Part shown: piece by piece, positions 55,841-64,000 of the stretch | How the letters are laid out: each line of letters opens with the position of its first letter | Position numbering within the stretch: the first letter of the stretch is position 1 | DNA from: Albidovulum marisflavi | GTDB taxonomy: Bacteria; Pseudomonadota; Alphaproteobacteria; Rhodobacterales; Rhodobacteraceae | Direction: 5' to 3' | NCBI RefSeq assembly: GCF_025751435.1 | Contig: NZ_JAOWKY010000005.1 | Coordinates: forward strand, 1-64,000 | DNA: 64,000 nucleotides | Program-made: the position numbers and the translations under genes | The notes under the pieces: generated by a model | The model's database searches: none | What the model was told of the DNA's origin: nothing | The model's input: the letters and a program-made list of their open reading frames with translations, nothing else

Positions 55841-58669
55841 ATGATCGGGGTCCAGCACTTGGCCACGCTCGGCGGCGCAGTCGTGCCGACCGGGGTTCGG
55901 GTGACCGACTTTGTCGTGCAGAATACGGCGGCGGGGGGCGTCTTGTACGCCGCGACCGCGTCAAATGGGGTGTTCGGCTTCAGCTTGGTCGCCGGGGCAA
56001 GCCCGACGCTGATCGGCCAGATCAGCTACGGTCCGGGTGCCGACGTATTCGGGCCGCCGCGGCTTGATATCCTTGATCACGACGGCAGGACGTGGCTCTT
56101 GCCGGGCGGGCGCTTTCCAGCGGAACTGACGGGTTTCAGCCTGGCCGCGAATGGCGCGTTGGGCGAGACAAACACGTTTTCCGACGGGCCGGGCGGCGAT
56201 TTCAAGGCCAGCGATCTTGCCGTTCTGGACCTTGGCGGGACCGCATGGATTTTTGGAGCCGAGCCCGCGGCGGCAGGACTGGCGGTCTGGTCCATCGCGC
56301 CCGGCTCAAGCGTGCTCACGCAGGGGAGTGGGTTCGCAGACACGGCATCCACCTATCTGACGGCGCCGAACGTCCTTGCCTCCGCCACGATCGGAGGCCA
56401 ACCCTGGGTCTTTGCAGCCTCGGCAATCGATCACGGTGTGACCGCGCTGAGGCTGGGATCTGGCGGCACGCTGACACATGCCGGTTCCCTTGGCGCTGCC
56501 GAGGGATTTGGCCTGAACGCGCCCGCGGCGCTTGAGGTCGTCCAGCAGGGCGGCCAAGGCTATCTGATCGTTGCCGACACCGGCAGTTCTTCGCTTTCAG
56601 TTCTGCGGCTGGATGCGACCGGCCTGACGCCGACGGACTTCGTGATCGATACGCTATCCACCAGGTTCCAGTCCGCGGGCACCCTGTCGGTGCTGACTGT
56701 CGATGACAGAACCTACATCGCCGTAGGGGGCGCCGATGATGGCGTTTCGATCTTTCGGCTTCTTCCGGACGGCCGGCTTTTTCTGGAAACGACGATCGCG
56801 GACACAGCGGGAACGTCGCTTGCCGATGTCGCTGCCCTTCAGCTTGCTCTTGTCGGGTCGGAAGTTCAGCTGTTCGTGGCATCCGCTTCCGAGGATGGGA
56901 TCAGCCAGTTCCGTATTCAGCTTGGCGATCGGGGTCTTGACCTTGTCGGCGGGCCGGGGGCTGAGGCCCTGTCCGGATCGGCATCGAATGACGTTCTGTT
57001 CGGTGCGGCGGGCGACGATACCCTTGTGGGTGGCGCGGGCAACGACATCCTGATCGATGGAGCGGGGGCGGACATTCTGCGAGGAGGGGCAGGAGCGGAT
57101 GTGTTTGTCCTCTATGCGGACGGCGTTTCTGATCGGATCGAGGATTTCGACATCACGGCGGACCGCCTGGACCTGTCGGACTGGCTGATGTTGCAAAGTG
57201 TCGGCCAACTGATGATCGAGGCGACGGCGACGGGTGCCGTCCTGCGCTATGGCTCTGAAGTGCTGGAAATTCTGACGCATGACGGCAGCGCGCTTCTGCC
57301 GGGACAGTTCAACAACGCAAATATCCTCAACCTGCCGCGCCCGGCGGTCGAACTCATTCATCGCGGCCGCGTGCTGGCGGGTGGACCCGGCGCGGATGCG
57401 ATCGCCGGATCCATCTTTGCCGATCTCATTTCTGGTGGCGCCGGCGATGATACGATCAGCGGGGGTGATGGCGAAGACAGCCTTGCAGGCGGCGCGGGCG
57501 CCGACCGTCTGGATGGCGGGGCAGGGTCCGACTGGGCGGACTACTCGGCCGCGACGGGGCCCGTCACGGTCGACATGGTCACGCCCGCCAACAATCGGGG
57601 CGAGGCGCAGGGGGACACATACATCTCGATCGAGAATGTTCGGGGCACGGCCCTGGCCGACGATCTGCGCGGGGATGGCGGCGCCAATCTGCTTGAGGGC
57701 GGCGCGGCGAACGACTGGTTGACCGGTCGGGGCGGAGACGACACGCTGCGAGGCGGCAGCGGCACCGACAACCTGGTCGGAGGCGAGGGTGCCGATCTTC
57801 TGGACGGGGGCGAGGGACTTGACCGGGTCGTCTATTCCGACGCGACTTCGGGACTTCGAGTCGACCTTCTCTACCCCGGAACGAACACCGGGATTGCCGC
57901 TGGCGACATTTTCGTCTCGGTCGAAGCCGTGCGTGCGTCGGCCCATGACGATCAGGTCTACGGCGATCAGGGGAACAACACCCTTGATGGCGGAACCGGC
58001 AACGACGTGATCTATGGGCGCGGCGGCAACGACTGGCTTCTGGGCCGCGCGGGCAATGACCTCGTGGACGGGGGGGATGGAAACGACATCCTGCTTGGCG
58101 GCCCGGGTGCCGATCGGTTCGTGGGAGGTGCGGGCACGGACCGCGTCCACTACGGGGACTCGGCCGTGGGTCTCGTCGCGGACCTGATGACACCGGCGAA
58201 CAATACGGGGATCGCTGCGGGCGACACGTATTCCGGGATTGAGAACCTGCAAGGGTCACAGGGCAACGACACTCTTCGCGGGGACGGGGGCGACAACATG
58301 ATCCTTGGTGCGCGCGGCGACGACCTGATCTACGGGCGGGGCGGCAACGATTTCCTTGTCGGGCTGGATGGCAACGACACCTTGTTCGGGATGTCGGGGG
58401 ACGACACGCTGGAAGGCGGGGCGGGTGCGGACACCTTCGTGTTCGAGCCGGGCAACGGAATCGACCGGGTCAAGGATTTCCAGGTCGGGCAGGATGTCCT
58501 TCGCTTCGATCCCGCGCTTGCTGTGGGGATGGATGCCTTGGATCTGATCTCGACATACGGTCATATGACCTCCGCCGGCGCGACCTTCGATTTCGGCGGA
58601 GGCGATGTGCTGATCATCCGGAATGTCGCAGATCCCATGGATCTGATCCACGACATGGTGATCGGCTGA
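55841..58669 (+). CDS. Beta-propeller plus RTX calcium-binding secreted protein
   Basis: 942 residues without an N-terminal signal. Residues 1-365 form repeated blades of a lactonase-like propeller (VLRLDATGL, DGVSIFRLLPDG). From about 368 on there are many nonapeptide repeats of the form GGxGxDxLx (for example GGAGNDILIDG, GGAGADVFVL), in four clusters. The middle has a second-level repeat of about 100 residues with YSxATGxVxVDL ... GDTYxSIENxxG, three copies. The end has the DVLIIRNVADPMDLI hydrophobic type I secretion-like tail. It should be exported by a type I system and fold with calcium outside. No type I ABC exporter is in the window. Possibly a surface or matrix protein. Confidence 0.88.
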   Translation: MIGVQHLATLGGAVVPTGVRVTDFVVQNTAAGGVLYAATASNGVFGFSLVAGASPTLIGQISYGPGADVFGPPRLDILDHDGRTWLLPGGRFPAELTGFSLAANGALGETNTFSDGPGGDFKASDLAVLDLGGTAWIFGAEPAAAGLAVWSIAPGSSVLTQGSGFADTASTYLTAPNVLASATIGGQPWVFAASAIDHGVTALRLGSGGTLTHAGSLGAAEGFGLNAPAALEVVQQGGQGYLIVADTGSSSLSVLRLDATGLTPTDFVIDTLSTRFQSAGTLSVLTVDDRTYIAVGGADDGVSIFRLLPDGRLFLETTIADTAGTSLADVAALQLALVGSEVQLFVASASEDGISQFRIQLGDRGLDLVGGPGAEALSGSASNDVLFGAAGDDTLVGGAGNDILIDGAGADILRGGAGADVFVLYADGVSDRIEDFDITADRLDLSDWLMLQSVGQLMIEATATGAVLRYGSEVLEILTHDGSALLPGQFNNANILNLPRPAVELIHRGRVLAGGPGADAIAGSIFADLISGGAGDDTISGGDGEDSLAGGAGADRLDGGAGSDWADYSAATGPVTVDMVTPANNRGEAQGDTYISIENVRGTALADDLRGDGGANLLEGGAANDWLTGRGGDDTLRGGSGTDNLVGGEGADLLDGGEGLDRVVYSDATSGLRVDLLYPGTNTGIAAGDIFVSVEAVRASAHDDQVYGDQGNNTLDGGTGNDVIYGRGGNDWLLGRAGNDLVDGGDGNDILLGGPGADRFVGGAGTDRVHYGDSAVGLVADLMTPANNTGIAAGDTYSGIENLQGSQGNDTLRGDGGDNMILGARGDDLIYGRGGNDFLVGLDGNDTLFGMSGDDTLEGGAGADTFVFEPGNGIDRVKDFQVGQDVLRFDPALAVGMDALDLISTYGHMTSAGATFDFGGGDVLIIRNVADPMDLIHDMVIG
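57542..58400 (+). repeat. Three RTX-region repeats of about 100 codons
   Basis: The YSAATG, YSDATS and YGDSAV units start at 57542, 57833 and 58151, that is, 97 and 106 codons apart. Each unit goes VDL/VDM...PxNxxGxAxGDxYxSxExxxxS, then GGxGxDx nonapeptides. Internal duplication in the gene is evident. Confidence 0.75.
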
Positions 58670-58671
58670 GA

Positions 58672-59598
58672 TCACATGCGCCCGATTGCGGCCGCGAGGG
58701 CCAGTGACAGGTCACCCGCGCGGCTTTGCCGGAAGAATCCTGCCGCCTTCAGGCGCCGCAGCGCCGTCAGTCCGCGGTCGCGGCGAAGGCGCTGGAACGC
58801 ATCCAGGCAGTCACGATTTTCCTGCGTCAGCAGCGGGGCGGTCCGCATCAGCTCTGCCGAATTCGCACAGTTCCAGGCTGCGAACCGCCCGCCCAACAGT
58901 TGGGAAAGGCGACGGAAGCGGGCCGCAAGCGACAGGTTGGCGCCGATCTGGTTGGCATCGTGCTGACGATACAGCACCGTGGCTACGGGGTCGAAAACGA
59001 TCTGCCCGCCCGCGCCGGAGATCAGCTGATAAAGCCACCAGTCATGGCATGTGGCGCCCTCCGCGGGTCCCGCGTCAAGCGCAAGCATCCGCGCCAGCCC
59101 GTTCAGGACCATCGTATTGCCACCCGCGATGCTTTGAACCAGTGCATTGCGAAAGCTCGGACGGTGGCGCGGCAAGGGAGAAATGCCGCGGATTGTCAGC
59201 GTCTTGTCCGCGATCCACGTCCGGCTTCCATACAAGGCGGCCCTGTCCTCGCTTGGCGCAAGTGCCGCGAGCGCACGGCTGAGCTTGCCCGGAAGCCAGA
59301 CGTCGTCCTGATCCGCGAAGGCAAAGTAATCCGCGCTGATCCTTGCGTCGCACAGCAGAGAAAGGAAGTTGACCGTGCTGCCGCGCGCGGGCCCCTTGCG
59401 CCAGACGATGCGGCGTCCGGGGTGCGAGCGGGCGAATTCCGCGACGATGCCAAGGGTCCCATCGCTCGATCCGTCGTCCGAGACATGCAGCGACCAGTCA
59501 TCGTGATCCTGCGCCGCGATGGAATCGAGCTGCTCACGCAGATAGCGTGCGCCGTTGTAGCTGGCCAGCAGGATGGCGACGTGACTGGATTTGTGCAT
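58672..59598 (-). CDS. Family 2 glycosyltransferase
   Basis: 308 residues. VAILLASYNGARYLREQLDSI, HVSDDGSSDGT and FADQDDVWLPGKL are typical of rhamnosyl- or other GT2 transferases. It is convergent with the RTX gene (stop codons separated by two bases). It probably adds a sugar to the polysaccharide. Start chosen at the second ATG (MHKSSHVAIL) because of the domain's usual N-terminus. Confidence 0.87.
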   Translation of the reverse strand: MHKSSHVAILLASYNGARYLREQLDSIAAQDHDDWSLHVSDDGSSDGTLGIVAEFARSHPGRRIVWRKGPARGSTVNFLSLLCDARISADYFAFADQDDVWLPGKLSRALAALAPSEDRAALYGSRTWIADKTLTIRGISPLPRHRPSFRNALVQSIAGGNTMVLNGLARMLALDAGPAEGATCHDWWLYQLISGAGGQIVFDPVATVLYRQHDANQIGANLSLAARFRRLSQLLGGRFAAWNCANSAELMRTAPLLTQENRDCLDAFQRLRRDRGLTALRRLKAAGFFRQSRAGDLSLALAAAIGRM

Positions 59599-59663
59599 CG
59601 GGGTCCCCGGATTGTGCGATGCTGGCAGCATTGGCGGCCAATGGTTAACCGATCCCCTTCATC

Positions 59664-60446
59664 TCAGATCTGAAGCAATTTCCCGGTTTGCCCCCGGATC
59701 AGGATCATCCCGGCCAGAAACAGCGTGGCCGCCACCCCCATCACATAGGCCGCCGAGGCAAATGCGCCGGGGTCGGGGCCGAAAAAGCCATCGCGCATCA
59801 TCTCGACCACATGGGCGACGGGATTGAGCCAGAGCCATTCCGACAGCCCTTCAGGGATGCGCCGTGCGGTGAACAGGATGCCCGAGACCAGAAAGACCGG
59901 TCTGTTGAGGACCGACCATATTTGTCGCCAGGTCGGGAAGATCGCCGCGAGCGCCGCGTTCAGCGTCCCCATCCCCGTCCCAAGCGCAGCGGCCAGCGCA
60001 AGCGACAGGGCGATTCTGTCCGGCGCGATCTCCGGCAGCTGCGGCTGCGCCATAACGATGGGGATCAGAACCGTGGCTGTGACCGCCACGTGGGTCAGCG
60101 TCTCAAGCGCGGCGCGGGCAAGAAGCACGTCGGTGGGCCGGACCGCTGGATAGGTCAGCAGGCCGCGGTTCGATTGAAGCGCCGCCATCAAGGCGGACGT
60201 TAGCGAATTGTACATCAGGAACGGGATAATCCCGGTGGCATAGAAAAGCGTGAAGCTTGACCCAAGCGGAGGTTTCGGCGCGATGAGCGCGAAGGCAAGC
60301 GACAGGATCACGATCCCCCCGACCGGCTCTGCCAGGGCCCAGGCATACCCGCCCCATGATCGTCCGAAGCGCGCGCAGGTTTCGCGCACGACCAATGCCG
60401 CGATGATCCTTGCCGTTTCGCGGTGCCGGGGGGTGGCTGCACGCAT
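59664..60446 (-). CDS. Polysaccharide ABC exporter permease (KpsM-like)
   Basis: 260 residues with six membrane helices. The RETCARFGRSWGGYAWALAEP N-terminal amphipathic part and NPVAHVVEMMRDGFF near the C-terminus are those of ABC-2 polysaccharide permeases. With the KpsT-like ATPase at 61728 it should move lipid-linked polysaccharide across the inner membrane. Start follows AAGGAACGTAGG. Confidence 0.88.
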   Translation of the reverse strand: MRAATPRHRETARIIAALVVRETCARFGRSWGGYAWALAEPVGGIVILSLAFALIAPKPPLGSSFTLFYATGIIPFLMYNSLTSALMAALQSNRGLLTYPAVRPTDVLLARAALETLTHVAVTATVLIPIVMAQPQLPEIAPDRIALSLALAAALGTGMGTLNAALAAIFPTWRQIWSVLNRPVFLVSGILFTARRIPEGLSEWLWLNPVAHVVEMMRDGFFGPDPGAFASAAYVMGVAATLFLAGMILIRGQTGKLLQI

Positions 60447-60519
60447 CCTACGTTCCTTTCGTGTCTGTGCGACAGGCGCGATCCTGCCCATCGATGGTTA
60501 AAAAAACGGAGTGCCTCTG

Positions 60520-61731
60520 ATGTCCCAGGCCGCCCTTGCGTCATCCCTTCGCGCGGTGCCGGTATTCCCGGCGGCTCCCGATAGTTCGCAGCGCCCGCCC
60601 GAGCCCCTGGCGCGGGCGACCTTGCGCGGCGCGGCGCGTCGCCGCCGTGGTTGGCTCCGGCTCAGTTTCGCCTTGGTGGTGTTGCTTCCCGCAGTTGCCG
60701 CGGCGACCTATCTGTTTGGATGGGCGCAGGATCAGTATCATTCCCGTGTCGCGTTCTCGGTCCGGTCCGAGTCGGGGCCGGTTCCGATCGAGCTTGGCCT
60801 TCTGGCCGCCGTCGGCGGGGCGGCGCAGGCCCAGGCCCCGGACTCGGACATCCTGTTCGACTACATCATCAGCGAAGCGATGGTCGCGGCGATCGACCAA
60901 GACCTGGATCTGACCCGGATCTTCCACCCGTTCGAGGGCGATCCCGTGTTCACGCTGGCGCCCGATGCGAGCCGCGAAGACAAGGTCGATTACTGGCAGC
61001 GGATGGTGCGGGTGCGCCGCGATGCCGCCACAGGGGTTCTTGACGTCGAAGTGCGCGCCTTCAGGCCAGAGGATGCCCAGGCGCTGACGGCGGCGATCTA
61101 CCGGGAAAGCGATGCCCTGGTGAACCGGTTGTCCGAACAGGCCCGCGAGGACGCCATCAGATACGCCACAGCGGACCTGGCGGAAGCAGAGACCCGGCTG
61201 CGCGACAAGCGGCGTCTTCTGGCCGAGTTTCGCGACAGCAACCGCATCGTCGACCCAGAGGCGGACATTGAAGGTCAGATGGGCCTGCTCAACGCTCTGC
61301 AATCCGAGCTTGTGCAGACGCTTGTCGAGAGGGACATGCTTCTGACGTACGCCAAGGCCGACGACCAGCGCGTCGCGCAGGCCAATCGGCGGGCCGATGC
61401 GGTCAGCAACCGCATCGAAGCCGAGCGGGAAAAGCTGGGGCTCGAAGGAGACACGCGCGCGATGGCGGCGCTTCTGGGCCGATACGAGGAATTGCGAACC
61501 GATCTGGAATTCGCGGCTGGCGCCTATACTCAGGCTCTGGCCGGCCATGCCGCCGCCCTGGCCGAGGCGCGGCGCAAGGCGCGCTATCTGGCGGCGCATG
61601 TCTTACCCACGCTTCCCGAAAGCGCGATCTATCCCCGCCGCACCCTTCTGTCCGGTCTGGTGGTCCTTGCGCTTACGCTTGCCTGGGCGATCGGGGCGGT
61701 TCTTTGCTACAACATTCGTGACGCACGTTGA
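60520..61731 (+). CDS. Polysaccharide export inner-membrane/periplasmic protein (KpsE-like)
   Basis: 403 residues. One helix near the N-terminus (about 48-70) and one near the end (about 378-398) flank a long periplasmic, mostly coiled-coil domain (ETRLRDKRRLLAEFRDSN, RRADAVSNRIEAEREKLG). This is the layout of capsule export proteins KpsE/CtrB/BexC. Divergent from the permease, with a 73-base gap. Start at ATG after CGGAG. Confidence 0.88.
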   Translation: MSQAALASSLRAVPVFPAAPDSSQRPPEPLARATLRGAARRRRGWLRLSFALVVLLPAVAAATYLFGWAQDQYHSRVAFSVRSESGPVPIELGLLAAVGGAAQAQAPDSDILFDYIISEAMVAAIDQDLDLTRIFHPFEGDPVFTLAPDASREDKVDYWQRMVRVRRDAATGVLDVEVRAFRPEDAQALTAAIYRESDALVNRLSEQAREDAIRYATADLAEAETRLRDKRRLLAEFRDSNRIVDPEADIEGQMGLLNALQSELVQTLVERDMLLTYAKADDQRVAQANRRADAVSNRIEAEREKLGLEGDTRAMAALLGRYEELRTDLEFAAGAYTQALAGHAAALAEARRKARYLAAHVLPTLPESAIYPRRTLLSGLVVLALTLAWAIGAVLCYNIRDAR

Positions 61732-62414
61732 GCTGTCTCGCGGTCGCCCAGCCGGATGTCGGCATAGAAATATCGGACCTTTCAAAGGGATTTCCGACGC
61801 CAGTCGGCTGGAAGTCCCTGTTTTCGGGTTTGACGGTTGCCCTGCCTGCGGGCGCGAGGATCGCGCTGCTTGGCGCAAACGGCGCCGGAAAGTCGACGCT
61901 GCTTGCAATCCTTGCCGGCACAATCAGGCCCGATCGGGGACAGGTCCGCACAGGAGGGCGCATCTCGTGGCCGCTGGGTTTTTCGGGTGGCTTCGCAAGC
62001 GATCTGACGGGGCTTCAGAACGCCCGCTTCGTCGCGCGGATTCACGGGGCGGATACCGATTCGATGGTCGATTTCGTCACCGAGTTTTCCGAGCTGGGCT
62101 CTGACATGCGCCTGCCCGTTCGTGCTTACTCCGCGGGAATGCGCGCGCGCCTAGCCTTCGGGCTTTCGATGGCGCTCGATTTTGACTGGTACCTGGTGGA
62201 CGAGATCATCGCGGTCGGGGACCAGCGGTTTCGTGCGCGGGCGGAGGCGATGTTCCGGGAACGGTTGGCCCGCTCTGGCCTGATCATGGTGTCCCATGCA
62301 CCGGCGATCCTGCGCCAGTATTGCCACGGCGCGATCCTGCTGCATCGCGGTCGGGCCGAGGTGTTCGACGATATCGAACCGGCGCTGGCACGTCAGTCCG
62401 CGTTGGCGGGCTGA
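61728..62414 (+). CDS. Polysaccharide ABC exporter ATPase (KpsT-like)
   Basis: 228 residues. Walker A GANGAGKSTLL, signature region YSAGMRARLAFGLSMAL, Walker B YLVDEIIAVGD and His switch MVSHAP are present; length and signature are those of KpsT. It begins at a TTG that overlaps the KpsE-like stop (TTGA), so translation is coupled. No other start fits the frame as well. Confidence 0.88.
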   Translation: MSCLAVAQPDVGIEISDLSKGFPTPVGWKSLFSGLTVALPAGARIALLGANGAGKSTLLAILAGTIRPDRGQVRTGGRISWPLGFSGGFASDLTGLQNARFVARIHGADTDSMVDFVTEFSELGSDMRLPVRAYSAGMRARLAFGLSMALDFDWYLVDEIIAVGDQRFRARAEAMFRERLARSGLIMVSHAPAILRQYCHGAILLHRGRAEVFDDIEPALARQSALAG

Positions 62415-62426
62415 CCCGGCAGGTCT

Positions 62427-62912
62427 TCAGGTCGCCTCTGCCAGCAGGGCTTTCAGATCCAGTGGCCCGGTGACCATTGCAAGCTCGCCATTGCCGTCAC
62501 GCGGCCAGTCGGCCTGATCCCGATCTCGGTAAAGCTCCACCCCGTTCCCGTCGGGGTCCCGCAGATAGATCGCTTCGCTCACGCCATGGTCGGATGCGCC
62601 GTCAAGCGGATAGCCCGCCTCGACCAGGCTCTTGAGAACCCGCGCCAGATCGCGGCGCGAGGGGTAGAGGATCGCGGTGTGGTAAAGGCCGGTGTGACCC
62701 GGTGCAGGCGGCGTGCCGCCCCGGCTTTCCCAGGTGTTCAGCCCGATGTGGTGATGGTATCCCCCGGCCGACAGGAAGGCAGCGCCCTTGCCATAGCGTT
62801 GCGTGACCTCAAGACCGAGCAATCCGGAGTAAAAACCGATCGCGCGTTCCAGGTCGGCCACCTTCAGGTGAACGTGGCCGATGCGCGTGCCCGCCGGTGC
62901 CGTGTAACCCAT
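62427..62912 (-). CDS. VOC-family metalloenzyme (glyoxalase/extradiol dioxygenase-like)
   Basis: 161 residues. GHVHLKVADLERAIGFYSGLLGLEV opens the first betaalphabetabetabeta unit; candidate metal ligands are the His in GHVHLK, a His in YHHHIGLNTW and Glu in GNGVELYRDR. Related to CatE-type proteins. Substrate unknown. Start chosen at MGYTAPAGTRIG after GAGAGGGTACGTC. Confidence 0.83.
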   Translation of the reverse strand: MGYTAPAGTRIGHVHLKVADLERAIGFYSGLLGLEVTQRYGKGAAFLSAGGYHHHIGLNTWESRGGTPPAPGHTGLYHTAILYPSRRDLARVLKSLVEAGYPLDGASDHGVSEAIYLRDPDGNGVELYRDRDQADWPRDGNGELAMVTGPLDLKALLAEAT

Positions 62913-63010
62913 GACGTACCCTCTCTGTCGCGAACGCAGTATGGCACGACCGGCGCGCACGGGAAGGCGCGCAATCGCATGGGCGCTGTGCGGAGAATGA
63001 CAGGCCCGGC

Positions 63011-64000
63011 TCAGGCCCGCGACCGGATCATTCCCACGATGTCGTAGGTCTGCCTCAGGATGGGCGAGGCGATCGCGTTGGCCCGGTCCGCCCCGTCACC
63101 CAGAGTGCGATCGATCTCGGCGGGGTCCGCCATCAGACGCTTCATCTCTCCCGAGATGGGGGCGAGCTTGGCAACGGCAAGATCGACCAGCGCCGGCTTG
63201 AACGTGCCAAATCCCTTGCCGCCGAACTCCGCGATGACCGCCTCGGTCGTCATGTCCGCAAGGGCTGCGTAGATGTTGACCAGGTTCTTGGCCTCTGGCC
63301 GGTCCTTCAGTCCCTCCAGCGTTTCGGGCAGCGGCTCGGGATCCGTCTTGGCCTTGCGGAACTTCTGCGAGATCGCATCCGCCTCGTCGGTCAGATTGAT
63401 CCGGCTCGCGTCGGAAGGGTCGGATTTCGACATCTTCTTCGACCCGTCGCGCAGGGACATGACGCGCGTCGCCGCGCCTTCGATCACCGGTTCGGTGATG
63501 GGGAAGAAGTCAACGCCGTAATCGTGGTTGAACTTGGCCGCGATGTCGCGTGTGAGTTCCAGATGCTGCTTCTGGTCTTCGCCGACGGGCACGTGCGTCG
63601 CGTGATACAGAAGGATGTCCGCCGCCATCAGCGAAGGGTAAGCGAACAGGCCCAGGCTTTCGGCCTCGGCGTTCTTGCCCGCCGTCTTGTCCTTCCACTG
63701 CGTCATCCGGCCCATCCAGCCCATGCGCGCGACGCAGTTGAAGATCCATGCCAGCTGAGCATGGCCCGGCACCTGGCTCTGGTTGAAGAGGATGGAGCGC
63801 CGGGGATCGATGCCTGCCGCGATGAAGCCTGCCGCTGCCTCGCGCGTCTGGGCGCGCAGCTTTTCCGGGTCCTGCCAGACGGTGATCGCGTGCAGATCGA
63901 CGAGGCAGTAGATCGTCTCGATGCCTTCGTTCTGCTTCTCGACGAAGCGTTTGAGAGCGCCCAGGTAGTTGCCCAGCGTCAGACCGCCCGACGGCTGGAT
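63011..64000 (-). CDS. trpS: Tryptophan-tRNA ligase, 5' end outside the window
   Basis: About 330 residues are present; the first few codons lie beyond the right edge. Class I signature in the form [15 protein letters not shown] at the visible N-terminus, and [15 protein letters not shown] as the KMSKS loop. It charges tRNA-Trp. It points away from the VOC gene with a gap of about 98 bases. Confidence 0.95.
   Translation of the reverse strand: MQPSGGLTLGNYLGALKRFVEKQNEGIETIYCLVDLHAITVWQDPEKLRAQTREAAAGFIAAGIDPRRSILFNQSQVPGHAQLAWIFNCVARMGWMGRMTQWKDKTAGKNAEAESLGLFAYPSLMAADILLYHATHVPVGEDQKQHLELTRDIAAKFNHDYGVDFFPITEPVIEGAATRVMSLRDGSKKMSKSDPSDASRINLTDEADAISQKFRKAKTDPEPLPETLEGLKDRPEAKNLVNIYAALADMTTEAVIAEFGGKGFGTFKPALVDLAVAKLAPISGEMKRLMADPAEIDRTLGDGADRANAIASPILRQTYDIVGMIRSRA

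Overview
The window is about 64 kb of GC-rich alphaproteobacterial chromosome, almost certainly from a member of the Rhodobacteraceae (Rhodobacter/Paracoccus/Roseobacter relatives). The main reason is the co-location of the TCA-cycle genes (lpd, sucB/odhB, sucA/odhA, sucD, sucC, mdh, sdhCDAB) with ethylmalonyl-CoA pathway genes (malyl-CoA thioesterase-like mcl2, mesaconyl-CoA hydratase mch, ethylmalonyl-CoA mutase ecm, crotonyl-CoA carboxylase/reductase ccr). From memory, a very similar order exists in Rhodobacter sphaeroides. No phage, insertion sequence or CRISPR array was seen.

Layout. 1-3.3 kb: a partial gene, a small lipoprotein, a Tat-leader gene broken by an amber codon, tRNA-Ala(GGC), a zinc-ribbon acidic protein, an M48-type metalloprotease and a GntR/FCD regulator. 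3.4-14.3 kb (minus strand): one long run sucC-sucD-(hydrolase-like gene)-sucA-sucB-(membrane protein)-(MAPEG)-(glycosyltransferase)-(41-aa ORF)-lpd, with mdh just upstream. 15.7-25.1 kb (plus strand): TauE-like exporter, mcl2, nnrU-like gene, mch, sdhC, sdhD, sdhA, two lipoproteins, sdhB, a BNR-repeat protein and a small membrane protein. 25.2-30.9 kb: deoD, ecm, a PlsB-like acyltransferase and ccr. 31-32.7 kb: a LuxR/LuxI quorum-sensing pair preceded by an overlapping 71-aa ORF. 32.7-37 kb: RecD-like helicase, stand-alone RAM-domain protein, SDR, TIGR02186 protein and a second TauE-like exporter. 37.5-42.1 kb: a PotDABC-type ABC importer. 42.2-46.9 kb: a BMP-family (nucleoside/purine-type) ABC importer on the minus strand. 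47-49.2 kb: rimI, tsaB, an NfuA-like protein and a universal stress protein. 49.3-62.4 kb: a surface polysaccharide locus with an initiating sugar transferase, a CapD-like epimerase/dehydratase, a 1127-aa three-part sulfotransferase/glycosyltransferase, a second sulfotransferase, a propeller+RTX protein, a GT2 enzyme and a KpsM/KpsE/KpsT-like exporter. 62.4-64 kb: a VOC protein and the 3' part of trpS.

How it works together. Acetyl-CoA can be burned in the TCA cycle or assimilated by the ethylmalonyl-CoA pathway; both sets of genes are here and appear to carry shared cis elements. A paired TGTGATCACA palindrome with exactly 21 bp between centres lies upstream of both sucC and sdhC, and a single copy sits directly in front of the GntR/FCD gene, suggesting one regulator for the TCA genes. 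A different 15-mer (one mismatch) is shared by the mcl2 and ccr leaders. The luxI Shine-Dalgarno can pair with two alternative upstream segments, which suggests translational control of the signal synthase.
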